Program-made: the position numbers and the translations under genes
The notes under the pieces: model-generated
Told to the model about the DNA's origin: nothing
Seen by the model: the letters and a program-made list of their open reading frames with translations, nothing else
Databases searched by the model: none
In this document: positions 26,731 through 36,344 of the stretch, piece by piece
Layout of the letters: each line of letters opens with the position of its first letter
Position numbering within the stretch: the stretch's first letter is position 1
From: DATFDN01 sp963818885
GTDB taxonomy: Bacteria > Pseudomonadota > Alphaproteobacteria > Acetobacterales > Acetobacteraceae
Reading direction: 5' to 3'
NCBI GenBank assembly: GCA_963818885.1
Contig: CAWFTP010000001.1
Coordinates: 620,001 to 684,000, forward strand
Length of the DNA: 64,000 nt

Positions 26731-28230
26731 ATGCAGCACTACGATCTGCCTGACGGATCACTCTACATCGGCGGCGAGTGGCGCACCGGGCGTGGCGCGG
26801 AGATCACCTCGCGCTTCCCCGCCGACGGCTCGCTCAATCGCGTGCTGCGCGGCGCATCGGCGGAGGATGTCGACCTCGCGATCGAGCGCGCCGAGGCGGC
26901 GGTGCGCGATCCCGCGTGGCGGGGCCTGCGTCCGCACGAACGGGCGCTGTTCCTCTATCGCATCGCCGACGGCATCGCCGCCAGCCGCCGATCGCATCGC
27001 CTATGTGCAGTCGCGCGACACCGGCAAGACGCTGACCGAGACTCGCGCGCTGGCGCATGAGCGCCGCCGGCACGTTCCGCTATTTCGGCGCTGCGCTGGA
27101 GACGATGGAGGACGCGCTGACGCCGTCGCGCGGCGACTATCTCACCTTCTCGGTGCACGAGCCGCTCGGCGTCGTCGCCGGCATCACGCCGTGGAACTCG
27201 CCCGATCGCATCGGACGCGCAGAAGGTCGCGCCGGCGCTCGCGGCGGGCAACGCCGTGCTGCTGAAGCCCGCGTCCTGGAGCCCGCTCGTCTGCCTGGAG
27301 CTCGCCCGCGTGATCGAGGCGGCCGGGTCTGCCGCGCGGCCTGTTCTCGGCCCTGCCCGGGTGCGGGCGGCGTGGTGGGCGAGCGGCTGGTCACCCATCC
27401 GGCGATCCGCAAGGTCTCCTTCACCGGCGGCACCGAGGTCGGCCGCGGCATCGCGCGCAAGGCGGCGGAAAAGCTGATGCCGGTCTCGCTCGAACTCGGC
27501 GGCAAGTCGCCCACCATCGTCTTCGCCGATTGCGATCCCGACCTCGCCATCGCCGGCGTCCTGTTCGGCATCTTCTCCTCCTCCGGCCAGTCCTGCATCG
27601 CCGGCTCGCGCCTGTTCGTCGAGCGCGCCATCCACGACGATTCGTCTCGCGGCTCGTCGCGGCGACCGAGCGCCTGCGCGTCGGCCATCCGTTCGATGCG
27701 GCGACCCAGGTCGCGCCGCTGATCCACGAAGACCATCGGCGCGAGGTGGAGGCACACATCGGCCAGGCGCGCGAGGACGGCGCGCGCACGCTGACCGGCG
27801 GCGAACGCCCGCGCGGCGAGCGACTACGAGCAGGGCACCTATCTGCTGCCGACGATCCTCGCCGGCCTGCCGAACACGGCACCGCTCTGCCGCGCAGGAG
27901 GTGTTCGGTCCGGTGCTCGCCGTGCTGCCGTTCGAGGACGAGGCCGACGTCGATCGCACAGGCGAACGACAACGAATACGGTCTGGCCTGCGGCATCTAC
28001 ACGCGCGACTTCGCGAAGGCCTGGCGCGTCGGCCGGGCGATCGAGGCGGGCACGGTCTGGATCAACACCTACAAGCAGTTCTCGATCTCGACGCCCTTCG
28101 GCGGCGTGAAGGACAGCGGACTGGGCCGCGAGAAAGGCCGCGAGGGCATCCGTGCCTGGATGGCGCAGAAATCGCTCTATTACGACCTGAGCGAGCGGCC
28201 GCACCCCTGGGCGGCCGCGACGCAGTGTGG
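26731..28230 (+). pseudogene. aldehyde dehydrogenase family protein, multiple frameshifts
   Basis: The joined frames give a full-length NAD(P)+ aldehyde dehydrogenase of about 490 residues. It has LYIGGEWRTGRGAEI at the N-terminus, GITPWNSP, the FTGGTEVGRGIA region, the catalytic Glu in VSLELGGKSP, the catalytic Cys in GQSCIAGSR, and the C-terminal FGGVKDSGLGREKG. All catalytic residues are present. Shifts fall at 26988 (CGC-C-GAT), 27204 (CCC-G-ATC), about 27330, 27359, 27648 (a loss), 27821 (GAG-C-GAC), 27893 and 27952 (GTC-G-ATC). No stop is visible in the final frame before the next gene, so the end is approximate. It should oxidise the aldehyde made by the upstream ThDP enzyme. Confidence 0.7.
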
Positions 28231-28245
28231 CGGACGGCCGCGCCG

Positions 28246-29214
28246 ATGCCGTCGCAGCAGCCGCCCGGCGCCGAGCAGCTGCTGCTGCGGCTGCACCGCA
28301 TCACCTGGGAATCGCCGGGCGTGCTGGCGCTCGACTTCATGGACCCGGATGGGCACGAGCTGCCGCCGTTCGGGCCGGGTGCGCATATCGACCTGCATCT
28401 GCCTGACGGGCTGGTGCGCCAGTATTCGCTGTGCGGCGATCCAGCTGACCGGCGGACCTATCGCGTCGGCGTGCGCGAGGTGGAGGGCGGCCGCGTCTCG
28501 CAAGCCATCCATTACGAGTTGCGGCCCGGCGCGTTGATCCCGATCGGCGTTCCGCGCAACAACTTCCCGCTCGTCGCCATCGCCGCGCTACCTGTTCGTC
28601 GCGGGCGGGATCGGAATCACGCCGATGCTGCCGATGATGCGCGAGGCGACTCGTGCCGGCGCGCAATGGACGCTGCTGTTCTGCACCCGCCGTTCCGAGG
28701 AGGCTGCCGTTCCTCGACGAGGCGCGAGGGCTGGGCGGGGAAGTGTCGCTGCACGCCTCCGAAGCCGGCACCCGGCTCGATGTCGCGGCGCGGCTCGCCG
28801 AGCGCCGAGCCCGACACTATCCTCTATTGCTGCGGACCAGAGCGGCTGATGGATCGCGGTCGAGGAGGCGACCGCCGCCTGGCCCGAGGGGAGTGTGCGT
28901 TTCGAATGGTTTGCCCCGAAGAGCGCGCCCGGCGGACGAGGAGTCGGGCGCCTTCGAGCTGGCCTGCGCGCAATCCGGCATAGCGCTGACGTGTGCCGCC
29001 GGAGAAGAGCGTGCTCGAAGTGCTGACCGAGGCCGGGTTCGACGTGCCCCGCTCCTGCGAGCAGGGCATCTGCGGCACCTGCGAGTGCCGGGTCCTCGAA
29101 GGCGAGGTGGACCATCGCGACAGCATCCTCTCGGCCGCCGAGCGGGCCGCGAACGAGGTCATGATGACCTGCGTGTCGCGCGCCAAGGGAAGCCGGCTGG
29201 TGCTTGATCTGTGA
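28246..29214 (+). pseudogene. PDR/VanB family oxidoreductase (phthalate dioxygenase reductase type), multiple frameshifts
   Basis: This is the reductase partner of a Rieske oxygenase. The order is FMN domain (PFGPGAHIDLHLPDG, RQYSLCGDP with the R-x-Y-S FMN motif), NAD domain (GGIGITPMLPMM, then LYCCGPERLM) and a C-terminal plant-type [2Fe-2S] domain (SCEQGICGTCECRV, with a fourth Cys in MMTCVSRAKG). That layout is typical of PDR and VanB. About six +1 shifts interrupt it, near 28590, 28700, 28808 (CGC-C-GAG), 28856, 28938 (GGA-C-GAG) and 29000. ATG 28246 starts the FMN domain cleanly. The Rieske oxygenase gene lies just downstream, so the two should form one electron-transfer system. Confidence 0.75.
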
Positions 29215-29242
29215 AACCGACCGAACAGTGGGAGCGATGGAC

Positions 29243-29476
29243 ATGAGCGAATACAAGTTCCCCTACCTCAGCCCGTATCAGGGCCGGACCCACGAGCCGA
29301 CCGATTGGGAGATCGCCCTCGCCGGCGCGCTGGAGAGCGCCTTCACCGAGGGCGCCTACGAGGTCGATGCGCTGGTGGCGGCGCTGAACGCCTCGCGCGT
29401 ACGTCCCCGCGAGGGCGGCACGTGGACTGTCGAAGGCTTCACCAAGACGATGCAGGAACTGGAGTCCAGGCCATGA
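29243..29476 (+). CDS. small recombinase-like helix-turn-helix protein
   Basis: A 77-residue acidic protein, MSEYKFPYLSPYQGRTHEPT at the start and WTVEGFTKTMQELE at the end. Small proteins of this pattern, with a YxPYQxRxHEPT start and a helix pair ending in F-x3-M-x-EL, are found beside aromatic ring-hydroxylating oxygenase genes and are annotated as recombinase-like helix-turn-helix proteins. I infer that membership from memory of the pattern. The role is unknown; it could be an accessory factor. ATG 29243 was preferred to ATG 29237 because GGGAG lies 8 bases before it. Its stop overlaps the Rieske oxygenase start (ATGA). It is intact although its neighbours are frameshifted. Confidence 0.6.
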   Translation: MSEYKFPYLSPYQGRTHEPTDWEIALAGALESAFTEGAYEVDALVAALNASRVRPREGGTWTVEGFTKTMQELESRP

Positions 29477-30557
29477 GCGCAACCACGATGCAGCGCCCCG
29501 CCGCGTCCGCCACCGCCCCGAGCGTCGCGCCGCTGAACGATCAGGAGGTGCAGGCCTACCTGCGCACCGGCCTACGCAATCGCTGGTGGCCGCTGCTGCC
29601 ATCCCGCTTCATCAGCGCCGGCGCCAAGCCCCTCGGCCTGGTGCGGCTCGGCGAGAAGCTGGTGGTCTGGCGCGACACGTCCGGCGTCGTCCACGTGCAG
29701 CGCGATCGCTGCCCGCATCGCGCGGTGCCGCTCTCGCGCGGCATGAACGAGGGCGACCGGCTGCGCTGCATCTATCACGGCGTGGAGGTCGGGCCGGACG
29801 GCACCGTGCTCAACGTGCCGGGCCAGCCCGGCTGCCCGCTCGAGGGCAAGAAGGCGGTGCGCACCTTCCCCTCGCGGGAGATCGCCGGCGCGATCTTCGC
29901 CTGGTTCGGCGATGACCTCAATCAGGAGCCGGCGCCGTTCGATCCGCCTATCGAGCTGGTCGGCGAGGAGTACAGCAATTTCTGCTGCTACGCCGACTGG
30001 GTCGCGCCCTGGCGCTATGTCTACGACAACCTCATGGACCCGATGCACGGGACGTTCCTGCATGCCAACTCGCACACGATGTACCAGGGCGAGACGCAGG
30101 CGACGTTCGTTACCCGCGACACGCCGACCGGCTTCTTCTTCGAGAAGGCCGGCCAGCGCGATGTGAATTTCGACTGGAGCGAGCTGGTCGACAGCGGCGC
30201 GTTCTACGTCCGGCTCGAGATCCCCTATCCGCCCTCCGGCGGCCCGGGCGGGAATTTCGGCATTGTCTCCATCATCACGCCGATCGACGAGACCAACTGC
30301 GCCTGCTTCTTCTGGCGCGTGCGCAAGGTCTCCGGATGGCAGCGCGACGTCTGGCGCTTCCTCTACAAGACCGTGATCGAGCCGCGGCACTGGCACGTGC
30401 TGGAGCAGGATCGCGAAATCCTCGATGGCGCCGGACTGGGCTCGAGAAGTTCGAGATGCTCTACCAGCACGACGCTGGCGTGATCCGCATGCGCCGCTAC
30501 CTCGCGCAGCAGGCGCGCGCGCAGCTGACCGAGCTGCGCAAGGCCGGCAAGGCATAG
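29473..30557 (+). pseudogene. Rieske aromatic ring-hydroxylating oxygenase alpha subunit, one frameshift near C-terminus
   Basis: This is an oxygenase of the phthalate/vanillate/toluene-sulfonate type (about 360 residues). The Rieske [2Fe-2S] ligands are DRCPHRAVPLS (C-x-H) near residue 78 and RCIYHGVEV (C-x2-H) near 97. The mononuclear iron site is DNLMDPMHGTFLH near 185, giving the D-x2-H and second His pattern. A single base appears to be missing at about 30441: LDGAGLG must join LEKFEMLYQHDAGVIRMRRY in another frame to end at 30557. The reductase upstream completes the system. The substrate is unknown; hydroxylation or O-demethylation of an aromatic acid is expected from the family. Confidence 0.8.
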
Positions 30558-30569
30558 GGGGCGACGGTC

Positions 30570-31521
30570 ATGGCATTCTCCGGCATCGACGCCGTCGTGT
30601 TCGGCGTCGCCGACATGGCGGAGGCGAAGCGGTTCCTCGACGACTGGGGAACAAGCGCCATCGCCGCCGAGCCCGACCGGCTGGTGTATGAGACTCGCGA
30701 CGGCGGGCAGATCATCGTGCGCCCGAAGGACGCCGCCGACCTGCCGCCGGCGATCGAGCCCGGCAACACCGTCCGCGAGGTGATCTGGGGTGCCGCGAGC
30801 GAGACCGAGCTGCAGGACGGGATCGCCCGGTTGCGCGCCGGTGGCAGGCTCACCGAGGGCGCTGACGGGTTGCCCCGCACGCGCGATCCGAACGGGCTCA
30901 GCCTCGGGTTTCGCGTCAGCCGCCGCCGGAAGGTCGTGGTGATGCCGACGCCGGCCAACGCGCCGGGCACGGCGCAGCGTGTCGACCGCCGGTCTCCGGT
31001 GTTCGATCATGCCGAGCCGATCAAGATCGGCCACGTCGTGCTGTTCGCGAGCGATTTCGCCGCCATGCGCGAATTCTACACTGAGCGCATGGGCCTCATC
31101 GTCAGCGACGAATACCCGGGGCACGGCGCGTTCATGCGCTGCCAGATGCGAGGCGAGCACCACAATCTGTTCATCCTGAACCGGCCCGGCAAGCCGGGCG
31201 TGAACCATGTCGCCTTCACCGTGTCCGACATCCACGAGGTGATCGGCGGCGGCATTGGCGATGAGCCGGAAAGGCTGGAAGACCGAGATCGGACCGGGGC
31301 GGCACCCGATTTCGTCGGCCTATTTCTGGTATTTCGAGAACCCGCTGGGCGCGCCGGTGGAATACTACGCCGACGACGATTTCTGCACCGAGGCGTGGCA
31401 GCCCGGCACGTTCGAGCGCAAGCCCGAGCTGTTCGCCGAATGGGCGATCGCCGGCGGCATCGACGGCAAGACTCGCCGGCAGGTGGTCGCGATCGACCAA
31501 ACCGGCCGCGGCCACGCGTGA
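30570..31521 (+). pseudogene. VOC family protein, extradiol dioxygenase-like, one frameshift
   Basis: A two-domain vicinal-oxygen-chelate protein of about 316 residues. The N-domain (MAFSGIDAVVFGVADMAEAK) lacks clear metal ligands, while the C-domain has IGHVVLFASDFAAMREFYTE with the first His, GVNHVAFTVSDI with the second His, and GAPVEYYADDD with the Glu. This is the 2-His-1-Glu layout of type I extradiol ring-cleavage dioxygenases and related enzymes. A +1 shift near 31255 separates HEVIGGGI from AMSRKGWKTEIGPGRHPISS. It follows the Rieske oxygenase gene by 12 bases, so ring cleavage of the hydroxylated product is a fair inference. Confidence 0.75.
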
Positions 31522-31529
31522 GGAACGCC

Positions 31530-31898
31530 ATGCAGCCGGCGATCAGGCGAATCATTGCGGTCGACGCCTATCGTCGCCGTACCGGCCGGTGCCCGACAAT
31601 CATCCACTCGCTGGGCACCGGCGATACGTTCGAGATCAAACCGACGGGCGATGGGTTCACCGATCTCAACTTAGGGATCAGCGTGCATGCCGAAGCTGGA
31701 AGAATCCTGCTTTCGGACGGCGCCGGGCCGATCGAGATCGTGTTCGATGCCGACACCACGTTCTCGGGCCGCGACGCCGCCTCGGGCGAACGCTTCAGCG
31801 GCCGCTGCGGCGGCGGTGCGTCGGTCACGATCTACGACGCACGACGTGTCGACTACTTCCAATACGCGATCGCGGACGCGCGCGACACGGCCCCTTGA
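31530..31898 (+). CDS. hypothetical protein
   Basis: A 122-residue protein starting MQPAIRRIIAVDAYRRRTGR, with an acidic to neutral central part (FEIKPTGDGFTDLNLGISV, IEIVFDADTTFSGRDAASGE) and ending IADARDTAP. It has no signal peptide or membrane segment. I do not recognise a family. ATG 31530 follows GTGAGGA eight bases after the VOC stop, and the MFS gene begins 18 bases downstream, so it is part of the operon. Its frame is uninterrupted. Confidence 0.6.
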   Translation: MQPAIRRIIAVDAYRRRTGRCPTIIHSLGTGDTFEIKPTGDGFTDLNLGISVHAEAGRILLSDGAGPIEIVFDADTTFSGRDAASGERFSGRCGGGASVTIYDARRVDYFQYAIADARDTAP

Positions 31899-31916
31899 AC
31901 GGATGGCGCCCATACC

Positions 31917-33212
31917 ATGATGGCATCAGCGGTTTCCCTCGCCCGTAGCCCGGAAGACGCACCCGGCTATTTCGGCTGGCGCGTCCTTGTCGGGGCGGTC
32001 ATCGGCCTGGCGCTGAGCCCGGGGCCGATCTGCCTGCTCTATATCGGCGCCCTCGCGCCGCGTCTTGCGCACGAGCACGGCTGGTCGTTCGGCGCGATCA
32101 TGTTCAACCTCACCATCCTCAACCTCGCCTCGATGGTGGCGGCGCCCCTGGTCGGACGACTTACGGATCGGGTCGGTCCGCGGTGGGTACTGCTCCCCTC
32201 CATCGTCATCATGGCGGTGTGCCTGCTGCTGTGGGGCTACACGGCGAACACGCTGACCCAGCTCTATGTGATCAGCGGACTCTACGGTTTCGCGACGACC
32301 GGCGCGCAGAGCATCACGTACACGAAGCTCCTGACAAGCTGGTTCTTCGATCACCGCGGAGTGGCACTCGGTGTCGCAGCGGCGGGCCTTGGCCTGGGCT
32401 ACACGATCCTACCCTTCGTGATGGCATTCGGCTTCGCCAATTTCGGACCGGCGGGCACCACCGCGCTGCTGGCGGCGGTCCTGATAGTGCTCTCGCTGAC
32501 GATCAACTCGTTCGTCGCCTATACCCGAGACACGACCGAAGGGATGGAGCGCTTGCCGGAGGTGGAACGGCACGGCCTGACCTTGCGCGAGGCGGCGGGA
32601 ACGGCACCTTTCTGGCTGATCGCGGCGGTGGTGTTTCTGGTCGCGCTGATCGCGACGGGGATCGTGCCGAACTTCGCGAGCATGGGCCGCGACACGGGGC
32701 ATACGCCCGCCGAAGCCGCGAGCATCGCCTCGGTGTTCGGATTGGCAACGCTGGGCGGACGGCTTCTGGTCGGCTGGCTGTTCGACCGCTTCTTCGCGCC
32801 GCGCGTCGCGTGCGTGATCTTCCTGCTGGCCGCGCTGGGCTATGCGCTGGCGGGGACGGTCATCGCGATGCACCTGAGCTGGACGGTGTTCGCCGTCGCG
32901 GCGATCCTGATGGGGCTGGGCTTCGGCGCTGAGAGCGACCTGATCGGCTATCTCTCCAGCCGTTATTTCGGGTTTCGCTATTTCGGCACTATCTACGGCA
33001 CGCTGCTGGCGATCTTCATCCTCGGCGTCAGCGTCGGTCCGCTTCTGTATGGCATGGTGCGGGATGCCGCCGGCACCTACAGCCCGATGCTGCTCGTCGG
33101 CGCGGCGCTGGGCGCCGTCACGGGACTGCTGATGCTGCTGCTGCCCCGCTTTCCTGGCAAGGCGGAGCAACCCATCGCCGGCGCTGAGGCAGTGGTCCCG
33201 GCCGCCTCTTGA
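31917..33212 (+). CDS. MFS transporter
   Basis: A 431-residue carrier with about twelve membrane helices. The A-motif loop reads GRLTDRVGPRWVLL near residue 80, and FGLATLGGRLLVGWLFDRFF near residue 276 is its counterpart in the second half. The arrangement resembles the oxalate:formate antiporter and monocarboxylate-type branch of the superfamily. It is the last gene of the aromatic operon and probably imports the substrate or exports an end product. A second ATG follows the first directly; either may be used. The frame is intact, in contrast to the genes before 31.3 kb. Confidence 0.85.
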   Translation: MMASAVSLARSPEDAPGYFGWRVLVGAVIGLALSPGPICLLYIGALAPRLAHEHGWSFGAIMFNLTILNLASMVAAPLVGRLTDRVGPRWVLLPSIVIMAVCLLLWGYTANTLTQLYVISGLYGFATTGAQSITYTKLLTSWFFDHRGVALGVAAAGLGLGYTILPFVMAFGFANFGPAGTTALLAAVLIVLSLTINSFVAYTRDTTEGMERLPEVERHGLTLREAAGTAPFWLIAAVVFLVALIATGIVPNFASMGRDTGHTPAEAASIASVFGLATLGGRLLVGWLFDRFFAPRVACVIFLLAALGYALAGTVIAMHLSWTVFAVAAILMGLGFGAESDLIGYLSSRYFGFRYFGTIYGTLLAIFILGVSVGPLLYGMVRDAAGTYSPMLLVGAALGAVTGLLMLLLPRFPGKAEQPIAGAEAVVPAAS

Positions 33213-33223
33213 GGTGAAGCGCG

Positions 33224-34099
33224 CTACATCACCGGCTCCTCCGGAAGTGGTATGAACTCCCGGTTGTCGGCATCCGGCAGCTTCATGCGGCCGGCCCGCC
33301 AATCGGAAGCCGCCTGCGCGAGCCGGTCCTTCGAGGACGAGACGAAGTTCCAATAGAGGAACCGCTCGCCCACCGGCTCGCCACCCAGAACCATGACGGT
33401 GGAGAACTCCGTGGCGCGCACCTTGGAGTCGCCCGTCCCCAGCACGATCATCCGGCCCGCCTCGACTCGTGTCCCTTCCAGTTCGACCGCGCCGAGCGCC
33501 ACGTAGAGCGCGCGTTCGGCATGGCTGGCGGGAATCTCCGCGGTCGCGCCCCGCTCCAGGTCGAGATGGGCGTAGAACAGCGGCGAAAGCGTACGCGCCG
33601 CGGCGGTCAGCCCGTACGCGCTCCCGGCAATCAGCGTGCCGCGAATGCCTTCGGCATGCCATTGCGGCAAATCGTCTCCCGCGTGGTGGGAGAATGATGG
33701 ATCGGTCTCCTCGTCGGCAACGGGCAGTGCGACCCAGGCCTGGATGCCGTGCAGATGGTCGCCCTCCGCGCGCGCCTTTTCGAAACGCTCGCTATGCGTG
33801 ATGCCGCGCCCGGCGGTCATCCAGTTGACCTCCTGCGGCCGGATCGCCTGGGCCGAGCCGATGCTGTCGCGATGCATGACCTCGCCCGCGAACAGATAGG
33901 TCACGGTCGACAGGCCGATATGCGGATGCGGGCGGACGTCGATACCGCGATCGACGCCGCGCGCGAGATCCATTGGCCCCATATGGTCAAAGAACACGAA
34001 CGGTCCGACCATGCGCCGCTTGGCGAACGGCAGCACCCGCCCGACCTCCAGCCCGCCGCCGAGGTTTCGCCGGCGCTGCTCGATGACCAGCTCGATCAT
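33224..34099 (-). CDS. pirin family protein
   Basis: This 291-residue bicupin has the pirin N-terminal signature PFVFFDHMGPMDLARG near residue 33. The metal-binding block RPHPHIGLSTVTYLFAGEVM near residue 56 holds two His, with further ligands HRDS and the Glu of GITHSERFEK. Bacterial pirins include quercetinases and metabolic regulators; their substrates are mostly unknown. It lies 12 bases downstream of a second pirin gene on the same strand, which resembles it throughout, so the pair probably arose by duplication. The stop is separated from the convergent MFS gene by 11 bases. Confidence 0.9.
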   Translation of the reverse strand: MIELVIEQRRRNLGGGLEVGRVLPFAKRRMVGPFVFFDHMGPMDLARGVDRGIDVRPHPHIGLSTVTYLFAGEVMHRDSIGSAQAIRPQEVNWMTAGRGITHSERFEKARAEGDHLHGIQAWVALPVADEETDPSFSHHAGDDLPQWHAEGIRGTLIAGSAYGLTAAARTLSPLFYAHLDLERGATAEIPASHAERALYVALGAVELEGTRVEAGRMIVLGTGDSKVRATEFSTVMVLGGEPVGERFLYWNFVSSSKDRLAQAASDWRAGRMKLPDADNREFIPLPEEPVM

Positions 34100-34111
34100 G
34101 GCTTCCTCCGT

Positions 34112-34984
34112 TCAGGCCGCGGCCCTTGCAAAGCGGCCGCTGTTGACGTCCTCGATCGCCTGGCGGATTTCGGCCTCGCTGTTCATCACGAACGGACCGT
34201 AGCCGACGATCGGCTCGTTGATCGGCTCGCCGGTCAGGACAAGAAGCGTCGCATCGCCGTCAGCATGGATCGCGACCTCGCTACCCTCCTGGCTCAGCAG
34301 CACCATCTCCGCCTCGCCCGCTTCCTGCGTGCCGTTGACACTGACATGGCCGCTCAGCACCACCAGCATTGCATTGTGCCCCTCGGGAAGGGGCAGTGAC
34401 ACGTCGGCGTCGCGCGCTAGGCGCACGTCCCAGACGTTGACCGGCGTGAACGTGCGCGCCGGCCCTTTGGTGCCGCGCAGCTCGCCGGCGATGATCCGCG
34501 CCGTCCCCGCACCGTCCGGAAGCTCGATCGTGGGAATCTCCGCCGACGTGATGGCTTGATAGCCGCCCGGCGCCATCTTGTCCTTGGCCGGCAAGTTGAC
34601 CCAAAGCTGCACCATGCGGAACGGACCGCCGGTCTTGGCGAAGCCGGGCGAGTGGTATTCCTCGTGCAGGATGCCGCCGCCGGCCGTCATCCACTGCACG
34701 TCGCCGGGACCGATGACCCCGCCATTGCCCGCGGAGTCGCGGTGCTCGACCTCGCCGTCATAGACGATGGTCACCGTCTCGAAGCCGCGGTGTGGATGCT
34801 GGCCGACACCACGCCGCGCCGTCGTCGGGGTGAAATTGTGCGGCCCCGCATAGTCGAGCAGCAGGAACGGGCTGATATGCGCGCCGAGTGAGTTGTACGA
34901 AAACAGCGAGCGCACAGGGAAGCCGTCGCCCACCCAATGCCCGCGATTGTTGCCATACCGGCCCAGAACGTCCTTCTTGCTCAT
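34112..34984 (-). CDS. pirin family protein
   Basis: A 290-residue pirin. The start MSKKDVLGRYGNNRGHWVGD at 34984 follows a GAGGAGG ribosome binding site; an earlier in-frame Met at 35011 was rejected. The metal site is in QHPHRGFETVTIVYDGEVEH near residue 57, with HRDS and GGILHEEYHS completing the ligand set. Cupin-type pirins can show quercetin 2,3-dioxygenase activity, but the sequence does not prove it here. It is the first gene of a two-gene pirin operon and is transcribed divergently from a LysR-type regulator 94 bases away, which probably controls it. Confidence 0.9.
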   Translation of the reverse strand: MSKKDVLGRYGNNRGHWVGDGFPVRSLFSYNSLGAHISPFLLLDYAGPHNFTPTTARRGVGQHPHRGFETVTIVYDGEVEHRDSAGNGGVIGPGDVQWMTAGGGILHEEYHSPGFAKTGGPFRMVQLWVNLPAKDKMAPGGYQAITSAEIPTIELPDGAGTARIIAGELRGTKGPARTFTPVNVWDVRLARDADVSLPLPEGHNAMLVVLSGHVSVNGTQEAGEAEMVLLSQEGSEVAIHADGDATLLVLTGEPINEPIVGYGPFVMNSEAEIRQAIEDVNSGRFARAAA

Positions 34985-35056
34985 GATGTGCCTCCTCACG
35001 TCTGGGCGCACAGATGGTCATTCAGGCGGCCGATCCAAAAGATTGCGAGCCCCGAC

Positions 35057-35082
35057 GCATCGTCCTACGCATGGGACGATGC
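35057..35082. promoter_or_regulatory. palindrome GCATCGTCC-N8-GGACGATGC at LysR start
   Basis: A perfect inverted repeat with 9-base arms. It lies in the region between the pirin operon and the LysR gene and covers the LysR start codon at 35079. LysR proteins often bind dyads of this size and repress their own gene, so this is a good candidate binding site. Confidence 0.5.
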
Positions 35083-36023
35083 ATGATCTCAATGACCTGT
35101 TCTATTTCGTCCAGGTCGTGGACCATGGCGGGTTCGCCGCCGCGGCGCGCGCGCTCGATATGCAGAAATCCAAGCTGAGCCGGCGCGTCCTCGCGCTGGA
35201 GGGGCGGCTCAGCGTGCGCCTGCTCAACCGCTCATCGCGGCGCTTCTCGGTGACGGAGATCGGACGCGAGTTCTACGACCGCTGCGTCGCCATGCTGGAG
35301 GAGGCGGAGGCAGCCGAGCAGGTGATCGCCGCGGCGCGGGCGGAGCCGCGCGGCGTGATCCGGGTCAGTTGTCCGGTCGCACTCCTCGCGTTCCAGTTCG
35401 GCGCCCTCATCGCCCGCTACATGCACGACAATCCGGCGGTCGAGGTGCATTTGGAGGCCACCAGCCGCCGCGTCGACGTGATCGCGGAAGGGTTTGACGT
35501 CGCGATCCGCGTGCGTTTCCCGCCCATGGAGCCGACGGACCTGCTGATGCGGAAGCTCGATGTCAGCACCCAGTGCCTGGTCGCAAGCCCGGCGCTGGTT
35601 GCTCGGCGCCTGACCTCGCCCGCCGACCTCCACGGGCTGCCCAGCCTCGATCTTGGTCCGCCGCGGCGCGACCATCACTGGCGGCTGGAGCAGGCGGACG
35701 GGCAGACAGCGAGCGTGCCCCACCATCCGCGCCTCGTCACCGACGATATGGCCGCGCTCCGCGAGGCGGCAATCGCCGGCGTCGGCATCGTGCAACTTCC
35801 GACGATGATGATCTGGCAGGATGTCGATGCCGGCCGGCTGATCCACGTGCTGCCGGACTGGCGGCCTCCTGCCGGCATGGTGCAGGCGATCTTTCCGTCG
35901 CGGCGCGGACTCCTTCCGTCGGTTCGCGCCTTCCTCGATTTCCTCGCCCGCGAATGCGCGGTCCAGCGACGGCATGCGGCCGAGACGCTCGGACGGTACG
36001 AGCGGGCTACCGAAACGGCGTGA
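35079..36023 (+). CDS. LysR family transcriptional regulator
   Basis: A 314-residue LysR-type regulator. The N-terminal helix-turn-helix reads MHDLNDLFYFVQVVDHGGFA, then KSKLSRRVLALEGRLSVRLL. The effector domain follows from about residue 90, with GVIRVSCPVALL and RFPPMEPTDLLMRKL. ATG 35079 was chosen because the HTH starts immediately; the frame upstream has no family similarity. It is divergent from two pirin genes. A 9-base-arm palindrome overlaps its start, in keeping with autoregulation and control of the pirins, which is a common gene arrangement. Confidence 0.9.
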   Translation: MHDLNDLFYFVQVVDHGGFAAAARALDMQKSKLSRRVLALEGRLSVRLLNRSSRRFSVTEIGREFYDRCVAMLEEAEAAEQVIAAARAEPRGVIRVSCPVALLAFQFGALIARYMHDNPAVEVHLEATSRRVDVIAEGFDVAIRVRFPPMEPTDLLMRKLDVSTQCLVASPALVARRLTSPADLHGLPSLDLGPPRRDHHWRLEQADGQTASVPHHPRLVTDDMAALREAAIAGVGIVQLPTMMIWQDVDAGRLIHVLPDWRPPAGMVQAIFPSRRGLLPSVRAFLDFLARECAVQRRHAAETLGRYERATETA

Positions 36024-36124
36024 TTGCCCGAACGGGATGATCTGTCCTGGAGAGGGATGGTATCTGCTGGAATCGCATGCTCGGCAGTGTAGCCATTGCA
36101 AGGCCGCCCCTTAGCCGCCTCCGA

Positions 36125-36227
36125 ACCCTCACCCGGCACGCTATCGCGTGCCGGCCTCTCCCGAAGGGAGAGGCGAACGTTCACCTCTCCCTCCGGGAGA
36201 GGTCGGCGCGAAGCGCCGGGTGAGGGT
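36125..36227. repeat. nested inverted repeat element in a gene-free stretch
   Basis: The outer arms ACCCTCACCCGGC (36125-36137) and GCCGGGTGAGGGT (36215-36227) enclose smaller hairpins: GGCACGC-TATC-GCGTGCC, CCTCTCCC-GAA-GGGAGAGG and CCTCTCCCTCCGGGAGAGG. It looks like a mobile intergenic repeat. The whole stretch 36024-36344 holds no convincing gene; outside the repeat nothing else is evident. Confidence 0.8.
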
Positions 36228-36344
36228 TTGGGAGCGGGTAGGCACCGGAGCGCTGCGGCCGCGGGCCCGACTTGAAGTCATCACGCTCACGCAAGATGTC
36301 ACGGCGGAGGAACCGGACCCGATCATGCCAGTTTGAAGCGAAGC

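Noticed and set aside
36024..36344. Possible CRISPR or small RNA in the gene-free stretch
   Set aside because: The symmetry is of nested inverted repeats, not regularly spaced direct repeats, and no promoter or terminator could be shown.
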